From NCBI GenBank assembly GCA_002842345.1, contig PHCU01000004.1, positions 1 through 64,000 on the forward strand: a stretch of 64,000 bases of DNA, in the 5' to 3' direction. A model generated the notes under the pieces. The model was not told the DNA's origin and ran no database searches. It saw nothing but the letters and a program-made list of their open reading frames with translations. The first letter of the stretch is position 1. Every line of letters begins with the position of its first letter. The DNA is from Betaproteobacteria bacterium HGW-Betaproteobacteria-12 (lineage in GTDB: Bacteria; Pseudomonadota; Gammaproteobacteria; Burkholderiales; Rhodocyclaceae). This document shows positions 33,140-45,163 of the stretch, piece after piece. The position numbers and the translations under genes are program-made.

Positions 33140-33168
33140 TTGACACACTGCAAAAAGAATTCTAACAT
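33140..33168 (+). promoter_or_regulatory. sigma70-like promoter for mdh
   Basis: TTGACA (33140-33145), 17-nt spacer, TAACAT (33163-33168). Confidence 0.6.
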
Positions 33169-33283
33169 TTTCGCCGTACCCGGCTCACTCTGCGTGCATT
33201 GTCCGGGCTTGCAATCCGGCCCTTCCAGCGCGTCGCCTTGCAAGCAAGCGTTTCCGAAAAACCTGTCTCGAGGAGTCACATCA

Positions 33284-34273
<990 letters not shown>

Positions 34274-34306
34274 GCATCGCAAACCGGAATGGAACGGCTG
34301 CTGGCA

Positions 34307-34418
34307 TGAGCGACATCCGCCGGGCCGCCCCAAGGATGGCGCCGCCAACTGCATGGAGCTGCGTAGCGGCGAACAACCGTCACCCCCTTCCGCGGGAAGG
34401 GGGCTGGGGGGAAGGTTC
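34307..34418. repeat. long dispersed intergenic repeat, copy B
   Basis: tgagcgacatccgccgggccgccccaaggatggcgccgccaactgcatggagctgcgtagcggcgaacaaccgtcacccccttcc...; aligns with 4525-4634. Confidence 0.8.
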
Positions 34419-35435
34419 ATGAAGGGTCCCCTTCACCCCGCCGCAGTTCTCTACCGCGAAAAAAAACCTTTCCCCGCCCTGCCGGCCTGCGAGCATTACG
34501 CCGGCAGTGAAAAGCTGATCGGCAAGGCGCTCGCGCTGCAGCGCACGCTCGGGCCGATATTCGACGTCACCTGCGACTGCGAGGACGGCGCGCCGGCCGG
34601 CGCGGAAAAGGCCCATGCCGAAATGGTCGCCGCCGCCATCAACGGCGCGGACAACCGCCACGGACGCGTCGGCGCGCGCATCCACGACATCACGCACCCG
34701 CACTGGCGCACCGACCTGGAAATCATTGTCGGCGAAGCCGGCAAACGACTGGCCTACGTCACCCTGCCCAAGGCCGCCGGTCGGCAGGACGTGCAGACGA
34801 TGCTGATGGCGCTCGCCGCCATCGCGAAGAACTGCAGTTTGGATCGGCAAATTCCCGCACACGTGCTGATCGAGACCCACGGCGCGCTGCGCGAGGTGGA
34901 GGACATCGCCGCCCTGCCCGGCGTCGAGACGCTGGATTTCGGCCTGATGGACTTCGTCAGCGGCCACCACGGCGCCATCCCTGCCGCAGCCATGAAAAGC
35001 CCGGGGCAGTTCGAGCATCCGCTGGTGGCGCGCGCCAAGTGCGCCATCGCCGCCGCCGCCCTCGGCCACGGCGTGGTGCCCTCGCACAATGTCACCACCG
35101 AATTGCACGACACGCAGGTGGTCTACGCCGACGCCCGTCGCGCGCGCGAGCAGTTCGGCTTCCTGCGCATGTGGAGCATCCATCCGAACCAGGTGCAGCC
35201 CATCGTCGATGCCATGCGGCCCGATTTCGACGAGGTCGACGTGGCCAGCGGCATCCTGCTCGCCGCGCAGGCCGCCGGCTGGGGACCGATCCGCCACGAC
35301 GGCCGCCTGCACGACCGCGCTTCGTACCGCTATTACTGGGAACTGCTGCAGCGCGCCCACGCGACCGGCATGGCCCTGCCGCCCGCCGCGCGCCACCGCT
35401 TCTTTTCCGCAACCCCTTCACCCCCTACCCCATGA
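34419..35435 (+). CDS. HpcH/HpaI aldolase/citrate lyase family protein (CitE-like CoA-ester lyase)
   Basis: [62 protein letters not shown]. Confidence 0.88.
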   Translation: MKGPLHPAAVLYREKKPFPALPACEHYAGSEKLIGKALALQRTLGPIFDVTCDCEDGAPAGAEKAHAEMVAAAINGADNRHGRVGARIHDITHPHWRTDLEIIVGEAGKRLAYVTLPKAAGRQDVQTMLMALAAIAKNCSLDRQIPAHVLIETHGALREVEDIAALPGVETLDFGLMDFVSGHHGAIPAAAMKSPGQFEHPLVARAKCAIAAAALGHGVVPSHNVTTELHDTQVVYADARRAREQFGFLRMWSIHPNQVQPIVDAMRPDFDEVDVASGILLAAQAAGWGPIRHDGRLHDRASYRYYWELLQRAHATGMALPPAARHRFFSATPSPPTP

Positions 35436-35451
35436 TCGAGAGGACACCTCC

Positions 35452-38061
35452 GTGCTAGAAGCCTACCGCCAACATGTCGCCGAACGCGCCGCGCTCGGCA
35501 TCCCGCCGCTGCCCCTGACCGCCAAACAGACTGAAGAACTGGTCGCGCTGCTGCAGGCTCCGCCCAAGGGCGAGGAAGCTTTCCTCGTCGACCTCCTCAC
35601 CCACCGCGTGCCGGCCGGCGTGGACGACGCCGCCAAGGTGAAGGCCGCGTTCCTGGCGAAAGTCAGCCGCGGCGAGACGGCGTGCGCGCTGATTTCCCGC
35701 GAAAAGGCCACCGAACTGCTCGGCACCATGCTCGGCGGCTACAACGTCAAGCCGCTCATCGACCTGCTCGACGATGCCGCCGTCGGCGCCATCGCGGCGC
35801 AAGGCCTCAAGGGCACGCTGCTGATGTTCGACGCCTTCCACGACGTTGCCGAGAAAGCCAAAAAGGGCAACGCCAACGCCAAGGCCGTCATGCAGTCCTG
35901 GGCCGACGCCGAGTGGTTCACCTCGCGCCCGGAAGTGCCGAAGAAGATCAGCGTCACCGTCTTCAAGGTCACCGGCGAAACCAACACCGACGACCTCTCG
36001 CCCGCGCCCGATGCCTGGAGCCGCCCGGACATCCCGCTGCACGGCCTGGCCATGCTGAAGAACGCGCGTGAAGGCATCACCCCGGAGAAGCCGGGCGAGC
36101 GCGGCCCGATGAAGCTCATCGAGGAACTCAAGCAGAAGGGCCATCCGGTCGCCTACGTCGGCGACGTGGTCGGCACCGGCTCCTCGCGCAAGTCCGCCAC
36201 CAACTCCGTGATCTGGTGGACCGGCGAGGACATTCCGTTCGTGCCGAACAAGCGCTACGGCGGCTTCTGCCTCGGCGGCAAGATCGCGCCGATCTTCTTC
36301 AACACGCAGGAAGACGCCGGCGCCTTCCCCATCGAGTGCGACGTCAGCGGCATGAACATGGGCGACGTCATCGACATCTTCCCGTACGAGAAGAAGATCG
36401 AGAAGGACGGCAAGGCCATCGCCACTTTCGAGTACAAGTCGGAAGTGCTGCTCGACGAAGTGCGCGCCGGCGGCCGCATCAACCTCATCATCGGCCGCGG
36501 CCTCACCGCCCGCGCGCGCGAGGCGCTCGGCCTGCCCGTGTCCACGCTGTTCCGCCTGCCGCAGGCGCCGAAGGATTCCGGCAAGGGCTATTCGCTGGCG
36601 CAGAAGATGGTCGGCCGGGCATGTGGTTTGCCTGAGGCAAATGGGAAACAGCAAGGTATTCGCCCCGGCACCTACTGCGAGCCGAAGATGACCACCGTCG
36701 GCTCCCAGGACACCACCGGCCCGATGACGCGCGATGAGTTGAAGGACCTCGCCTGCCTCGGCTTCTCCGCCGACATGGTGATGCAGTCGTTCTGCCACAC
36801 CGCCGCCTATCCGAAGCTGGTCGACGTCAGGATGCATCGCGAGCTGCCGTCCTTCATCAGCACGCGCGGCGGCGTGGCGCTCCGCCCCGGCGACGGCGTC
36901 ATCCACTCCTGGCTCAACCGCCTGCTGCTGCCCGACACGGTGGGCACCGGCGGCGACTCGCACACCCGCTTCCCCATCGGCATCTCCTTCCCGGCCGGCT
37001 CGGGCCTCGTCGCCTTCGCCGCCGCCACCGGCGTCATGCCGCTCGACATGCCGGAGTCGGTGCTGGTGCGCTTCAAGGGCTCGCTGGAGGAGGCCGGCAA
37101 GCGCGGCGTCACCCTGCGCGACCTGGTCAACGCCATCCCCTACTACGCCCTCAAGGCGGGCCTGCTCACCGTCGAGAAGAAGGGCAAGAAGAACGTCTTC
37201 TCCGGCCGCATCCTCGAGATCGAGGGCCTGCCCGACCTGAAGGTGGAGCAGGCCTTCGAGCTGTCGGACGCCGCTGCCGAGCGCTCCGCCGCTGCCTGCT
37301 CAGTGCACCTCGACAAGGCGCCGATCATCGAATACATGCGCTCGAACATCGTGCTCATGAAGTGGATGATTGCCAACGGCTACGAGGACAAGCGCACGCT
37401 CGGCCGCCGCATCCAGGCCATGGAAGCCTGGATCGCCAACCCGCAACTGCTCAAGGCCGACGCCGACGCCGAGTACGCCGCGGTGATCGAGATCGACCTC
37501 GCCGACGTCAAGGAGCCGCTGGTCGCCTGCCCGAACGACCCGGACGACGTGAAGACGCTCTCCGAAGTCGCCGGCGACAAGATCGACGAGGTCTTCATCG
37601 GTTCGTGCATGACCAACATCGGCCACTTCCGCGCCGCCGGCAAGGTGCTCGAGGGCAAGAGCGACATCCCGACGCGCCTGTGGATCGCCCCGCCGACCAA
37701 GATGGACGCCATGATCCTCAACGAGGAAGGCTACTACGCCATCCTCGGCAAGAGCGGCGCGCGCATGGAGATGCCCGGCTGCTCGCTGTGCATGGGCAAC
37801 CAGGCGCAGATCCGCAAGGGCAGCACGGCGATGTCCACCTCGACGCGCAACTTCCCCAACCGCCTCGGCATCGACACCCGCGTCTATCTCGGCTCGGCCG
37901 AACTGGCAGCGGTGTGCGCGCTGATGGGGAAAATTCCGACAGCGGCCGAGTACCTGGAACAGGTGAAGGCGGTGAATGCCAAGGCCGCCGACGTCTACCG
38001 CTACATGAACTTCGACCAGATCGCCGAGTTCAGGGATGTGGCGGAGGGCGTGACGGTGTAA
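35452..38061 (+). CDS. acnB: bifunctional aconitate hydratase 2/2-methylisocitrate dehydratase
   Basis: [50 protein letters not shown] start at 35452. Confidence 0.96.
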   Translation: MLEAYRQHVAERAALGIPPLPLTAKQTEELVALLQAPPKGEEAFLVDLLTHRVPAGVDDAAKVKAAFLAKVSRGETACALISREKATELLGTMLGGYNVKPLIDLLDDAAVGAIAAQGLKGTLLMFDAFHDVAEKAKKGNANAKAVMQSWADAEWFTSRPEVPKKISVTVFKVTGETNTDDLSPAPDAWSRPDIPLHGLAMLKNAREGITPEKPGERGPMKLIEELKQKGHPVAYVGDVVGTGSSRKSATNSVIWWTGEDIPFVPNKRYGGFCLGGKIAPIFFNTQEDAGAFPIECDVSGMNMGDVIDIFPYEKKIEKDGKAIATFEYKSEVLLDEVRAGGRINLIIGRGLTARAREALGLPVSTLFRLPQAPKDSGKGYSLAQKMVGRACGLPEANGKQQGIRPGTYCEPKMTTVGSQDTTGPMTRDELKDLACLGFSADMVMQSFCHTAAYPKLVDVRMHRELPSFISTRGGVALRPGDGVIHSWLNRLLLPDTVGTGGDSHTRFPIGISFPAGSGLVAFAAATGVMPLDMPESVLVRFKGSLEEAGKRGVTLRDLVNAIPYYALKAGLLTVEKKGKKNVFSGRILEIEGLPDLKVEQAFELSDAAAERSAAACSVHLDKAPIIEYMRSNIVLMKWMIANGYEDKRTLGRRIQAMEAWIANPQLLKADADAEYAAVIEIDLADVKEPLVACPNDPDDVKTLSEVAGDKIDEVFIGSCMTNIGHFRAAGKVLEGKSDIPTRLWIAPPTKMDAMILNEEGYYAILGKSGARMEMPGCSLCMGNQAQIRKGSTAMSTSTRNFPNRLGIDTRVYLGSAELAAVCALMGKIPTAAEYLEQVKAVNAKAADVYRYMNFDQIAEFRDVAEGVTV

Positions 38062-38098
38062 GCCGCCGTATCCCGGCGGCTGACTTTTGCCTGCCGTA

Positions 38099-38134
38099 AA
38101 ACGACAACCCCGCCGATTGGCGGGGTTGTCGTTT
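38099..38134 (+). terminator. Rho-independent-like terminator after acnB
   Basis: Perfect 16-bp stem aaacgacaaccccgcc-gatt-ggcggggttgtcgttt. Confidence 0.88.
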
Positions 38135-38152
38135 GTGAGTCCGGTAACGGAT

Positions 38153-38407
38153 TCAGCAGTGCCTGCCGCGCCACTGATCGGCGCGGCTCATGGAGGCTTC
38201 GTGCTGCGCCTTGACCTTGGCGCGGTAGGGGATGTCGTACATCAGGCAGATGCCGAGCAACACCATCACGACGGAAAATGCCTCGTTGAGCCCTATCGAC
38301 ACCAGCATCGAATAGGCCGGTTGGAAAATGGCCAACGAAATCACCAGCCAGAGAAATGCCAGGATTTTCCAGGAAGAATTCTTCTGATCGCCTGCCTTGT
38401 TTGCCAT
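38153..38407 (-). CDS. small membrane hypothetical protein
   Basis: 84 aa with two hydrophobic segments (ILAFLWLVISLAIFQPAYSMLVSIGL). Confidence 0.65.
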   Translation of the reverse strand: MANKAGDQKNSSWKILAFLWLVISLAIFQPAYSMLVSIGLNEAFSVVMVLLGICLMYDIPYRAKVKAQHEASMSRADQWRGRHC

Positions 38408-38783
38408 GATTTTCTCCTAAGTTGAGCCTAATGAGTCAGTCAGTACAAGGCTTTGCAATCAACGTGCCAGCTCAGGAAAACTTCATATCTTTTTGATTTG
38501 TTTATTGTTTATTCATGGCGATTGGAGGAGCGCTGACGCATCGCGCCAGGATTGGACGCTGCGCGTCAGTCAGTCGCCCTACCCTGGGCTGATCTGGGCC
38601 TCGACGCGCGCGCCGCCTGTGTCTGCCCCTGATAGCCCCAGGCATCGGCCGCCACCTCGCGCACGATGACATAGCTCGCCGCATCGAGCCTGCCGAGGAT
38701 CGCCTCCGCCGCCCCGAGGGAGACATGCGCCCCCTCGATGGGCAGCGAACGAAGGTGAGCGTGAGGAACCAAGTTCGCCCTCC

Positions 38784-39140
38784 TCAGCGCAGCATCGTCA
38801 CGGGGATCGCCGCCAGACCCGGATGCCGCCAGCGCAGCAGCCTCGCCAGGATCGACTCCGCCTGCGCAGGCGTCCCGATGCACGGCGCGGCGAGCGTGGC
38901 CTGCTTGCGTGCATCCGTGGTAACGAGCAGCGAAGGCTTCAGCGCCGACACCACGACCGGCGTATTGCCGGTCACCTGCCAGCGCTCGCCGGGGCCGAGG
39001 ATGATGTCCTCCTGCATGCCGTCGACCGTGATCCAAAGTTCCCCCGAGTTGCAGGCCAGTTCGTGGTCCTCGATGCACCCCAGGGCCAGCAGTTCGCGCG
39101 CCGCCATTTCTATGCGGGTCTCTTGCACTATCTTCGCCAT
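38784..39140 (-). CDS. DUF2917 domain-containing protein
   Basis: LACNSGELWITVDGMQEDIILGPGERWQVTGNTPVVVSAL; divergent from a LysR gene, a familiar arrangement. Confidence 0.75.
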   Translation of the reverse strand: MAKIVQETRIEMAARELLALGCIEDHELACNSGELWITVDGMQEDIILGPGERWQVTGNTPVVVSALKPSLLVTTDARKQATLAAPCIGTPAQAESILARLLRWRHPGLAAIPVTMLR

Positions 39141-39256
39141 GACTCTATCCTCCATGCGTTCCATGCATCGAATGGTGCCTGCATGTGCGCTCACAGTAGG
39201 CCTATGTCCCAAGTGCCGCAAACGAGAAAAGCGAATCCTATGCATGAGAAAAACGC

Positions 39257-40186
39257 ATGAATAAAGATCCGTACCGGCTGCCCGCCCTCGACCCGCTGAA
39301 GGGTTTCGATGCAGCCGCGCGCCATTTGAGTTTCACCCGGGCCGCCGCGGAACTGTTCCTCACCCAGTCGGCCATCAGCCGGCAGATCCAGACGCTGGAG
39401 GAACAGCTCGGCGTGAAGCTGTTCCGCCGCGAGGCGCGGCGTCTCAGCCTGACGCCGGAGGGCGAGGTGCTCGCGCGCGCGGTGGCCGAAACGCTCGGCC
39501 GCCTCGCCGACGTGTGCGCCGGCCTGAGGGCCTCACAGCGGCGACCGCGCGTGAATGTCTCGGCCGCCGTCGGCATCGCCTCGCTGTGGCTGGTGCCGCG
39601 CCTGGCCGCCTTCCAGGAGATAGAGCCCGACGTCGACGTGCGGCTTTCCGCCGACAATCGCATGGTGGATCTGGCGCGCGAGGACATCGACCTCGCCCTG
39701 CGCTACATCCACCCCGATGCCGCGCCGCCCGGCGCTGCGCTGCTGTTCGAGGAGGAAGTCTTTCCGGTTGCCGCGCCGAAACTCGCGGCGAAGCTGCCCG
39801 CCGTGCTGCGGCCCGAAGACCTCGCCAAGCTGACGCTGCTGGCCTTCGACAACGGCCACAAGGCGCCGTGGTTCTCGTGGGAGCCTTGGCTGATCGGACT
39901 CGGGCTCGCCCATGCCCGACCCAAGGCGGTGCTCGAGTTCAACCAGTACGACCAGCTCATCCGCGCCGCCGAGGACGGCCGCGGCATCGCCCTGGGGCGC
40001 GGCCCGCTGGTGGGACATCTGATTGCCGAAAGGAAACTCAGGCCGCTGGGCAAATCGCGCCAGCGCGTTGCCGCACGCGGCTACTTCCTCGTGCGTGCCC
40101 CCGGCGTCGCGCGGCCCGAGGTGGAAGGCTTCGCGGCATGGCTGCTGGCGGAGGCGAACAAAACGGTGCGGGAAGCGGAGAAGTGA
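39257..40186 (+). CDS. LysR family transcriptional regulator (GcvA-like)
   Basis: LPALDPLKGFDAAARHLSFTRAAAELFLTQSAISRQIQTLEEQLGVKLFRR. Confidence 0.94.
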   Translation: MNKDPYRLPALDPLKGFDAAARHLSFTRAAAELFLTQSAISRQIQTLEEQLGVKLFRREARRLSLTPEGEVLARAVAETLGRLADVCAGLRASQRRPRVNVSAAVGIASLWLVPRLAAFQEIEPDVDVRLSADNRMVDLAREDIDLALRYIHPDAAPPGAALLFEEEVFPVAAPKLAAKLPAVLRPEDLAKLTLLAFDNGHKAPWFSWEPWLIGLGLAHARPKAVLEFNQYDQLIRAAEDGRGIALGRGPLVGHLIAERKLRPLGKSRQRVAARGYFLVRAPGVARPEVEGFAAWLLAEANKTVREAEK

Positions 40187-40242
40187 GCAACCAGACTGCG
40201 GGCGCCGTGTTGCGGGGGCTGACTTTCCCGCAGTGACTGCTT

Positions 40243-40791
40243 TCAGCCTCCCCGGCTGTCCTCGATCGCCTTGCGGCGCCAGACCCAGACGTAATGCGCG
40301 CCGGACACCAGCACCGAGGCGAAAAGCAGGAGGAACAGCGGCATCAGCCAAGCCTGGAGCGCGACCAATTGCGCCGCCTGCGCCATGACCAGCGAGATGA
40401 CGCCGAATTCGAGGAAGGTGTTGGCCTTCGACAGGCGCGTCGGCGCCATCTCGATGCGGCCGACGACGAAGCGGTAGGCCACCGCGCCGGCGACGATGAT
40501 GGCGTCGCGCATGACGATCACCACCGCCAGCCAGATCGGCAGCATGCCCTGCGCCGCCATGAGGATGGCGACGATCATCATGGTCATCTTGTCGGCGACC
40601 GGATCGAGCACCGCGCCGAGCTGCGACATCTGGTTGAGGCGCCGCGCGAGGAAGCCGTCCACCCAGTCGCCGACGGCGGCGACGACGAAGACGGCGAAGG
40701 CCAGCCTGTAGTCGTGGTCGAGCAGCAGGAAGGCCACCACCGGGATGAGCAGCACCCGGCCGATGGTGATCAGGTTGGGAAGGGTGAACAT
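40243..40791 (-). CDS. CDP-alcohol phosphatidyltransferase family protein
   Basis: MFTLPNLITIGRVLLIPVVAFLLL; DWVDGFLARRLNQMSQLGAVLDPVADK. Confidence 0.92.
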   Translation of the reverse strand: MFTLPNLITIGRVLLIPVVAFLLLDHDYRLAFAVFVVAAVGDWVDGFLARRLNQMSQLGAVLDPVADKMTMMIVAILMAAQGMLPIWLAVVIVMRDAIIVAGAVAYRFVVGRIEMAPTRLSKANTFLEFGVISLVMAQAAQLVALQAWLMPLFLLLFASVLVSGAHYVWVWRRKAIEDSRGG

Positions 40792-40913
40792 GGCGCCATG
40801 AATAATGCACCGGGACGCCACCTCGGGCAAGGTTGCCCCACTCATCCCCCGCTCTCCCCGCGCACGGGGTGAGTGGAGTGATAGCATTGCCGCTTCGCAA
40901 CGGAGACCATGCA

Positions 40914-41798
40914 ATGAGCGACGCCACCCCCCGCCTGCGCCTCGGCATCCCCAAGGGCAGCCTGCAGGACACCACCCAGAAGCTGTTCCAGCGCGCCGGC
41001 TACGACCTGCGCATTTCCGGCCGCTCGTACTACCCTGACATCGACGACGCCGAAATCCAGTGCATCCTCATCCGCCCGCAGGAGATGGCGCGCTACGTCG
41101 AGCAGGGCGTGCTCGACTGCGCCATCACCGGCCTGGACTGGATGCTGGAAACCGGCGCCGACGTCGCGGAACTGGCCGACCTGCGCGCGCCCTGGCCCAA
41201 CTACGGCACGGTGCGCTGGGTGATGGCCTCCAAGGAAGGCTCGGCCTTCAACTCGGTGAAAGACCTCGAGGGCCGCCACATCGCCACCGAGGCGGTCGGC
41301 ATGACGAAGCGCTTCCTCGCCGAGCACGGCGTGAATGCCAGCGTGGAGTTTTCCTGGGGCGCCACCGAGGTGAAGCCGCCGATCCTCGCCGACGCCATCG
41401 TGGACGTCTCCGAGACCGGCTCCTCGCTGCGCGCCAACCAGCTGCGCGTGATGCACGTGGTGCTGGAAAGCACGCCGCGCTTCATCGCCAACCGCGCCGC
41501 CGCGCAGGACGTCTGGAAGCGCGCCAAGATCGAGCGCATGCTGATGCTGCTGAAGGGCGCCATCGCCGCCGCCACGCGCGTGCTGCTGGCCATGAACGTG
41601 GCGCGCGACAGGGTCGACGCCGTGCTCAGGATACTTCCCGCCCTGGCCACGCCGACGGTGTCCACCCTCTCCGATCCGGACTGGGTGGACCTCAGCACGG
41701 TGGTCGAGGAAAAACAGGTGCGCGAACTGATCCCGCGCCTCTACGAGGCCGGCGCGCGCGGCATCATCGAGCTGCCCATCAACAAGATCATCGACTAG
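40914..41798 (+). CDS. hisG: ATP phosphoribosyltransferase, long-form-like HisG
   Basis: LRLGIPKGSLQDTTQKLFQRAGYDL; DVSETGSSLRANQL; 294 aa with a C-terminal domain. Confidence 0.9.
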   Translation: MSDATPRLRLGIPKGSLQDTTQKLFQRAGYDLRISGRSYYPDIDDAEIQCILIRPQEMARYVEQGVLDCAITGLDWMLETGADVAELADLRAPWPNYGTVRWVMASKEGSAFNSVKDLEGRHIATEAVGMTKRFLAEHGVNASVEFSWGATEVKPPILADAIVDVSETGSSLRANQLRVMHVVLESTPRFIANRAAAQDVWKRAKIERMLMLLKGAIAAATRVLLAMNVARDRVDAVLRILPALATPTVSTLSDPDWVDLSTVVEEKQVRELIPRLYEAGARGIIELPINKIID

Positions 41799-41800
41799 CC

Positions 41801-42691
41801 ATGGCCGAGGAACGCGCCTTCGGCCCCGTGCGCCTGATTCCGGCCGCGAACCAGGGCCGCTACCCGCATTCGCATTCCGTCTATGTCGAAGGTGCCGGCG
41901 TGCTCATCGATGCCGGCGCCGATGAAGATCGCTACCGCGCGCTCATCGACGGCCCCGGCGTGAAGGAGGTGTGGCTGAGCCACTGGCATGAGGACCACCT
42001 GACGTACCTCGACCTCTTCGAGGGCCTGCCGCTGCGGCAGATGGCCGGCGAATCCGCGCCCCTGTCCGGCCTGGAGACGTTTCTCGACTGGTACGGTTTC
42101 GCCGAGGAAGAGTTCCGCGAATACTGGCGCCATCAGCTGACGACGCAGTTCCACTACCGCCCGCGCCGGGTGACGCATCCCTTCACGCCGGGCGAGGTCA
42201 TCGACCTGGGTTCGTGCACCGCCGAGGTCATCCACGCTCCGGGGCACACGCCCGGCTTCACCGCCTTCTTCTTCCGCGAGCCGGCCGTGGCGTTCCTCGG
42301 CGACTACGACCTCACCCGCTTCGGCCCCTGGTACGGCGACCGCGACGGCTCCATCGACGAGACCATCGCCTCGGTGCGCCGCCTGCAGCAGCTGCCGGCG
42401 AAAGCATGGCTGACCAGCCACGAGGACGGCTGCTTCGAGGGGGACGTTGCGGAAACCTTCGACCGCTACCTTGCCGTCATCGACGAGCGCGAGGCGAAGC
42501 TGCTGGATTTCCTCGCCGCGCCGCGCACGCTGGCGGACATCGTCGCCAAGTGCATCGTCTACCGCAAGCCGCGCGAGCCGCGCGCCTTCTTCGAGTGGGG
42601 CGAAGGCGCCATCATGGGCAAGCATCTGGAGCGCCTGCTGAAGAATGGCGCCATTGCGCTGGAGGATGGCCGCTACCGGCGCATCTATTGA
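41801..42691 (+). CDS. MBL-fold metallohydrolase
   Basis: LSHWHEDHLTYLDLF (HxHxDH-type), VIHAPGHTPG, LGDYDLTRFG; ATG at 41801. Confidence 0.88.
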   Translation: MAEERAFGPVRLIPAANQGRYPHSHSVYVEGAGVLIDAGADEDRYRALIDGPGVKEVWLSHWHEDHLTYLDLFEGLPLRQMAGESAPLSGLETFLDWYGFAEEEFREYWRHQLTTQFHYRPRRVTHPFTPGEVIDLGSCTAEVIHAPGHTPGFTAFFFREPAVAFLGDYDLTRFGPWYGDRDGSIDETIASVRRLQQLPAKAWLTSHEDGCFEGDVAETFDRYLAVIDEREAKLLDFLAAPRTLADIVAKCIVYRKPREPRAFFEWGEGAIMGKHLERLLKNGAIALEDGRYRRIY

Positions 42692-42696
42692 GGCCG

Positions 42697-42855
42697 CTGT
42701 CGGGCTGAAGCCCGACCTACATATTGAGTCGTATGCGCGCCTGCCGAACGTAGGTCGGCCTTCAGGCCGACGCAGCCGCTGCCGCCCCACAGGGCTTTGC
42801 GCTTCCTTCGGTCGGGTTTCCCGCGGTCATCGGGCTGAAGCGCGACCCGCGCATA
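42697..42855. repeat. GTCGGGCTGAAGCCCGACCTAC-type repeats, degenerate multiple copies
   Basis: gtcgggctgaagcccgacctac...gtaggtcggccttcaggccgac...gtcatcgggctgaagcgcgac. Confidence 0.7.
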
Positions 42856-42878
42856 CCGTGTCAGCCGTTATCAGAGGC

Positions 42879-44867
42879 TCAATAGGAGCCGAGCGTAAAC
42901 CAGAACGTCGCACCCTTGCCGATTTCGGCCTCCGCCCAGATGCGGCCGCCGTGGCGCTCGACGATGCGCCTGGCCGAGGCCAGGCCAAGTCCGGTGCCGG
43001 CGAACTCGCTGTCGCGGTGCATGCGCTGGAAAGGCTGGAAGAGCTTGCCGGCGTATTGCATGTCGAAGCCGGCGCCGTTGTCGCGCACGAAATAGGCGGC
43101 TTCATCCTGCTGCTGCACCTTGCCGAACGCAATCTCCGGCGCGGGCGTCTTCTCGCTGTACTTCCATGCATTGCCGAGCAGGTTGGACAGCACGTTGCGC
43201 AGCAGTGTGGCATCGGCCAACGCCGTCAAGTCGGGTTCGATATCCACGCGCACCTGGCGATCCGGGCTGGCACCGCGCAGCTCTTCGACAACTTCCCGCG
43301 CCATTTCGGACAAATCCACCTTGACCGGATCGAGTTCCTTGCGCGCCAGCTGGGCCAGTTCGAGCATGCCGTCGATCAACTCGCCCATCTTCTCGCTGGC
43401 AGTGCGGATGCGGGCAAGGTGGCTGCGGGCCTCCTCGTCCAGCCGGTCGCCCCAATCCTCCTCCAGCAGGGTGCTGTAACCGTTGATGGCCCGCAACGGC
43501 GCGCGCAGGTCGTGCGACACCGAATAACTGAAGGACTGCAGTTCGCGGTTGGCCATTTCCAGCTCCTGGGTACGGACCGCCACGCGTTTTTCCAATTCCT
43601 CGTTGGTGCCTTCCAGGCGCTGCGTCGCGCCTTTCAGCAGGCTGCGCATCTGCGACTGCGCAGCCGCAAGGCGGTTTACCTCTAGCCAGCGGGTCTTCAC
43701 CGTCGCCCCGTTCTCGAATTCGAGGCGGCCGATGCGTTTGCTCACGGCGGCGAGAAATTCCAGCGGCTGGCTGAAGCGGCGCGACAAGGACAACGCCATC
43801 GTTATGCCGCCAGCGAGCACCAGCAGTCCGAGCCCGCCCAGCGCGGACAGGGCGCCGCCATGCAGGATCGAGAATTTATCGGCCGGAATCATCGAGGTGA
43901 TCCACAGATGGGTGCCATTCAGCTTGTATCCGTCAAAACGCGCCAGCCACTTCTCCTCCCCGACCAGGTAACTCAGAATCCGGTCTTCCGGGCTGCCGCT
44001 ACGCTTCCAGGCCGCATAAGACGCCGCCAGGTAGGGCTGGCCGTTGACCGCTACAGGCTGCATCAGGGCAGTGTGCAAGTCTTCCGTCCTGGTTCCCTGC
44101 AGTTCCGGCGCGGCGAGCAGGCGGCCGTCATCGGTCATCACCGCAACCTTGCCATTGGTGTCGATCCCAATCTCGGCAGTGATCGCACTCAGGTCGCGCA
44201 GGAGCACGTCGATGGCCAGCACGCGGACATGCCCGTCCTCGGCCTGCCAGCGCAAAGACGCGGTGATGCCCGGCTCGCGCGTGGTGAAGAAAGCATAGGG
44301 ATGCGTCCAATGCACCTCACGCTCGTTCTTCAACTTGAGGGCGCCCGCATACCATGGCCGCTGCCGCGGGTCGTAGCCGATGTCGCGCCACTCCTCGCGC
44401 GTGACCTCCGTTCCCTGCAGATCCAGATAACGGGATCGGCCATTCGCCCCCGGCAGCCCGCTCAGGCGATTGGTCCAGGCGTCGTTGCCGCGTTCCAGCA
44501 GCAGGAGCTCGCGGCCTTCGTCGTCGGCGTAGAGCGCCGACGAGATCCACGCGTTCTGCCTGAGCAGAGGGGCGAAGCGGGTATTGAATTGGCGATAGTC
44601 ACCGAAGTCGAATCCGCCGACGCGCATGCGTTCGCGATTGACGCGCAATGCTTCCTCGACATAGCCGAACACGCACCAGAGCTTGTCGCGTGCCGCATCA
44701 GAGGACGCCTGGAAATGCTTTTCGATGAGTTCGGACAGCGCCGGCCGTACCAGCAGATAATGGAATCCCACGGCGAAGACGCACACTGTGGATACGATAA
44801 TCACCACCTGCCGCCAGACCAGGCTGCGGCTGATGCTGCCAACCCGTTGATTGTCCTCAGGATGCAT
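42879..44867 (-). CDS. sensor histidine kinase with extracellular (dCache-like) sensor
   Basis: N-terminal TM plus periplasmic domain; SYSVSHDLRAPLRAINGYSTLL H-box; FVRDNGAGFDMQYAGKLFQPFQRMH. Confidence 0.92.
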   Translation of the reverse strand: MHPEDNQRVGSISRSLVWRQVVIIVSTVCVFAVGFHYLLVRPALSELIEKHFQASSDAARDKLWCVFGYVEEALRVNRERMRVGGFDFGDYRQFNTRFAPLLRQNAWISSALYADDEGRELLLLERGNDAWTNRLSGLPGANGRSRYLDLQGTEVTREEWRDIGYDPRQRPWYAGALKLKNEREVHWTHPYAFFTTREPGITASLRWQAEDGHVRVLAIDVLLRDLSAITAEIGIDTNGKVAVMTDDGRLLAAPELQGTRTEDLHTALMQPVAVNGQPYLAASYAAWKRSGSPEDRILSYLVGEEKWLARFDGYKLNGTHLWITSMIPADKFSILHGGALSALGGLGLLVLAGGITMALSLSRRFSQPLEFLAAVSKRIGRLEFENGATVKTRWLEVNRLAAAQSQMRSLLKGATQRLEGTNEELEKRVAVRTQELEMANRELQSFSYSVSHDLRAPLRAINGYSTLLEEDWGDRLDEEARSHLARIRTASEKMGELIDGMLELAQLARKELDPVKVDLSEMAREVVEELRGASPDRQVRVDIEPDLTALADATLLRNVLSNLLGNAWKYSEKTPAPEIAFGKVQQQDEAAYFVRDNGAGFDMQYAGKLFQPFQRMHRDSEFAGTGLGLASARRIVERHGGRIWAEAEIGKGATFWFTLGSY

Positions 44868-45036
44868 TGGGGAAATGACGGAGTTGAGGAATGGCTGTTC
44901 AGTCTAGCGCCATGGCGACGGCAGGACAACCGCGTCGCTTTCAGACGTATCCGATCGGCACGGACTCCGAATGCGCGGTGTCGTCTTGCGCCACAATCCG
45001 CGCCATGCCGTCCGTGTGCAGATCGGGAATCAAGTG

Positions 45037-45161
45037 CCTGTTCACAATTGTTTTGTCGGTGCGAACGGGTGTCTCAGGGTGCGGGGCAAAGCGCAAGCGA
45101 CGCGCGTCTAGCAGTCGACGCTTTTGGCCACAACGCATCCGACAAAACAATTGCGAACAGG
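45037..45161. mobile_element. MITE-like element with 23-bp terminal inverted repeats
   Basis: cctgttcacaattgttttgtcgg (45037-45059) and ccgacaaaacaattgcgaacagg (45139-45161), one mismatch. Confidence 0.6.
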
Positions 45162-45163
45162 CC

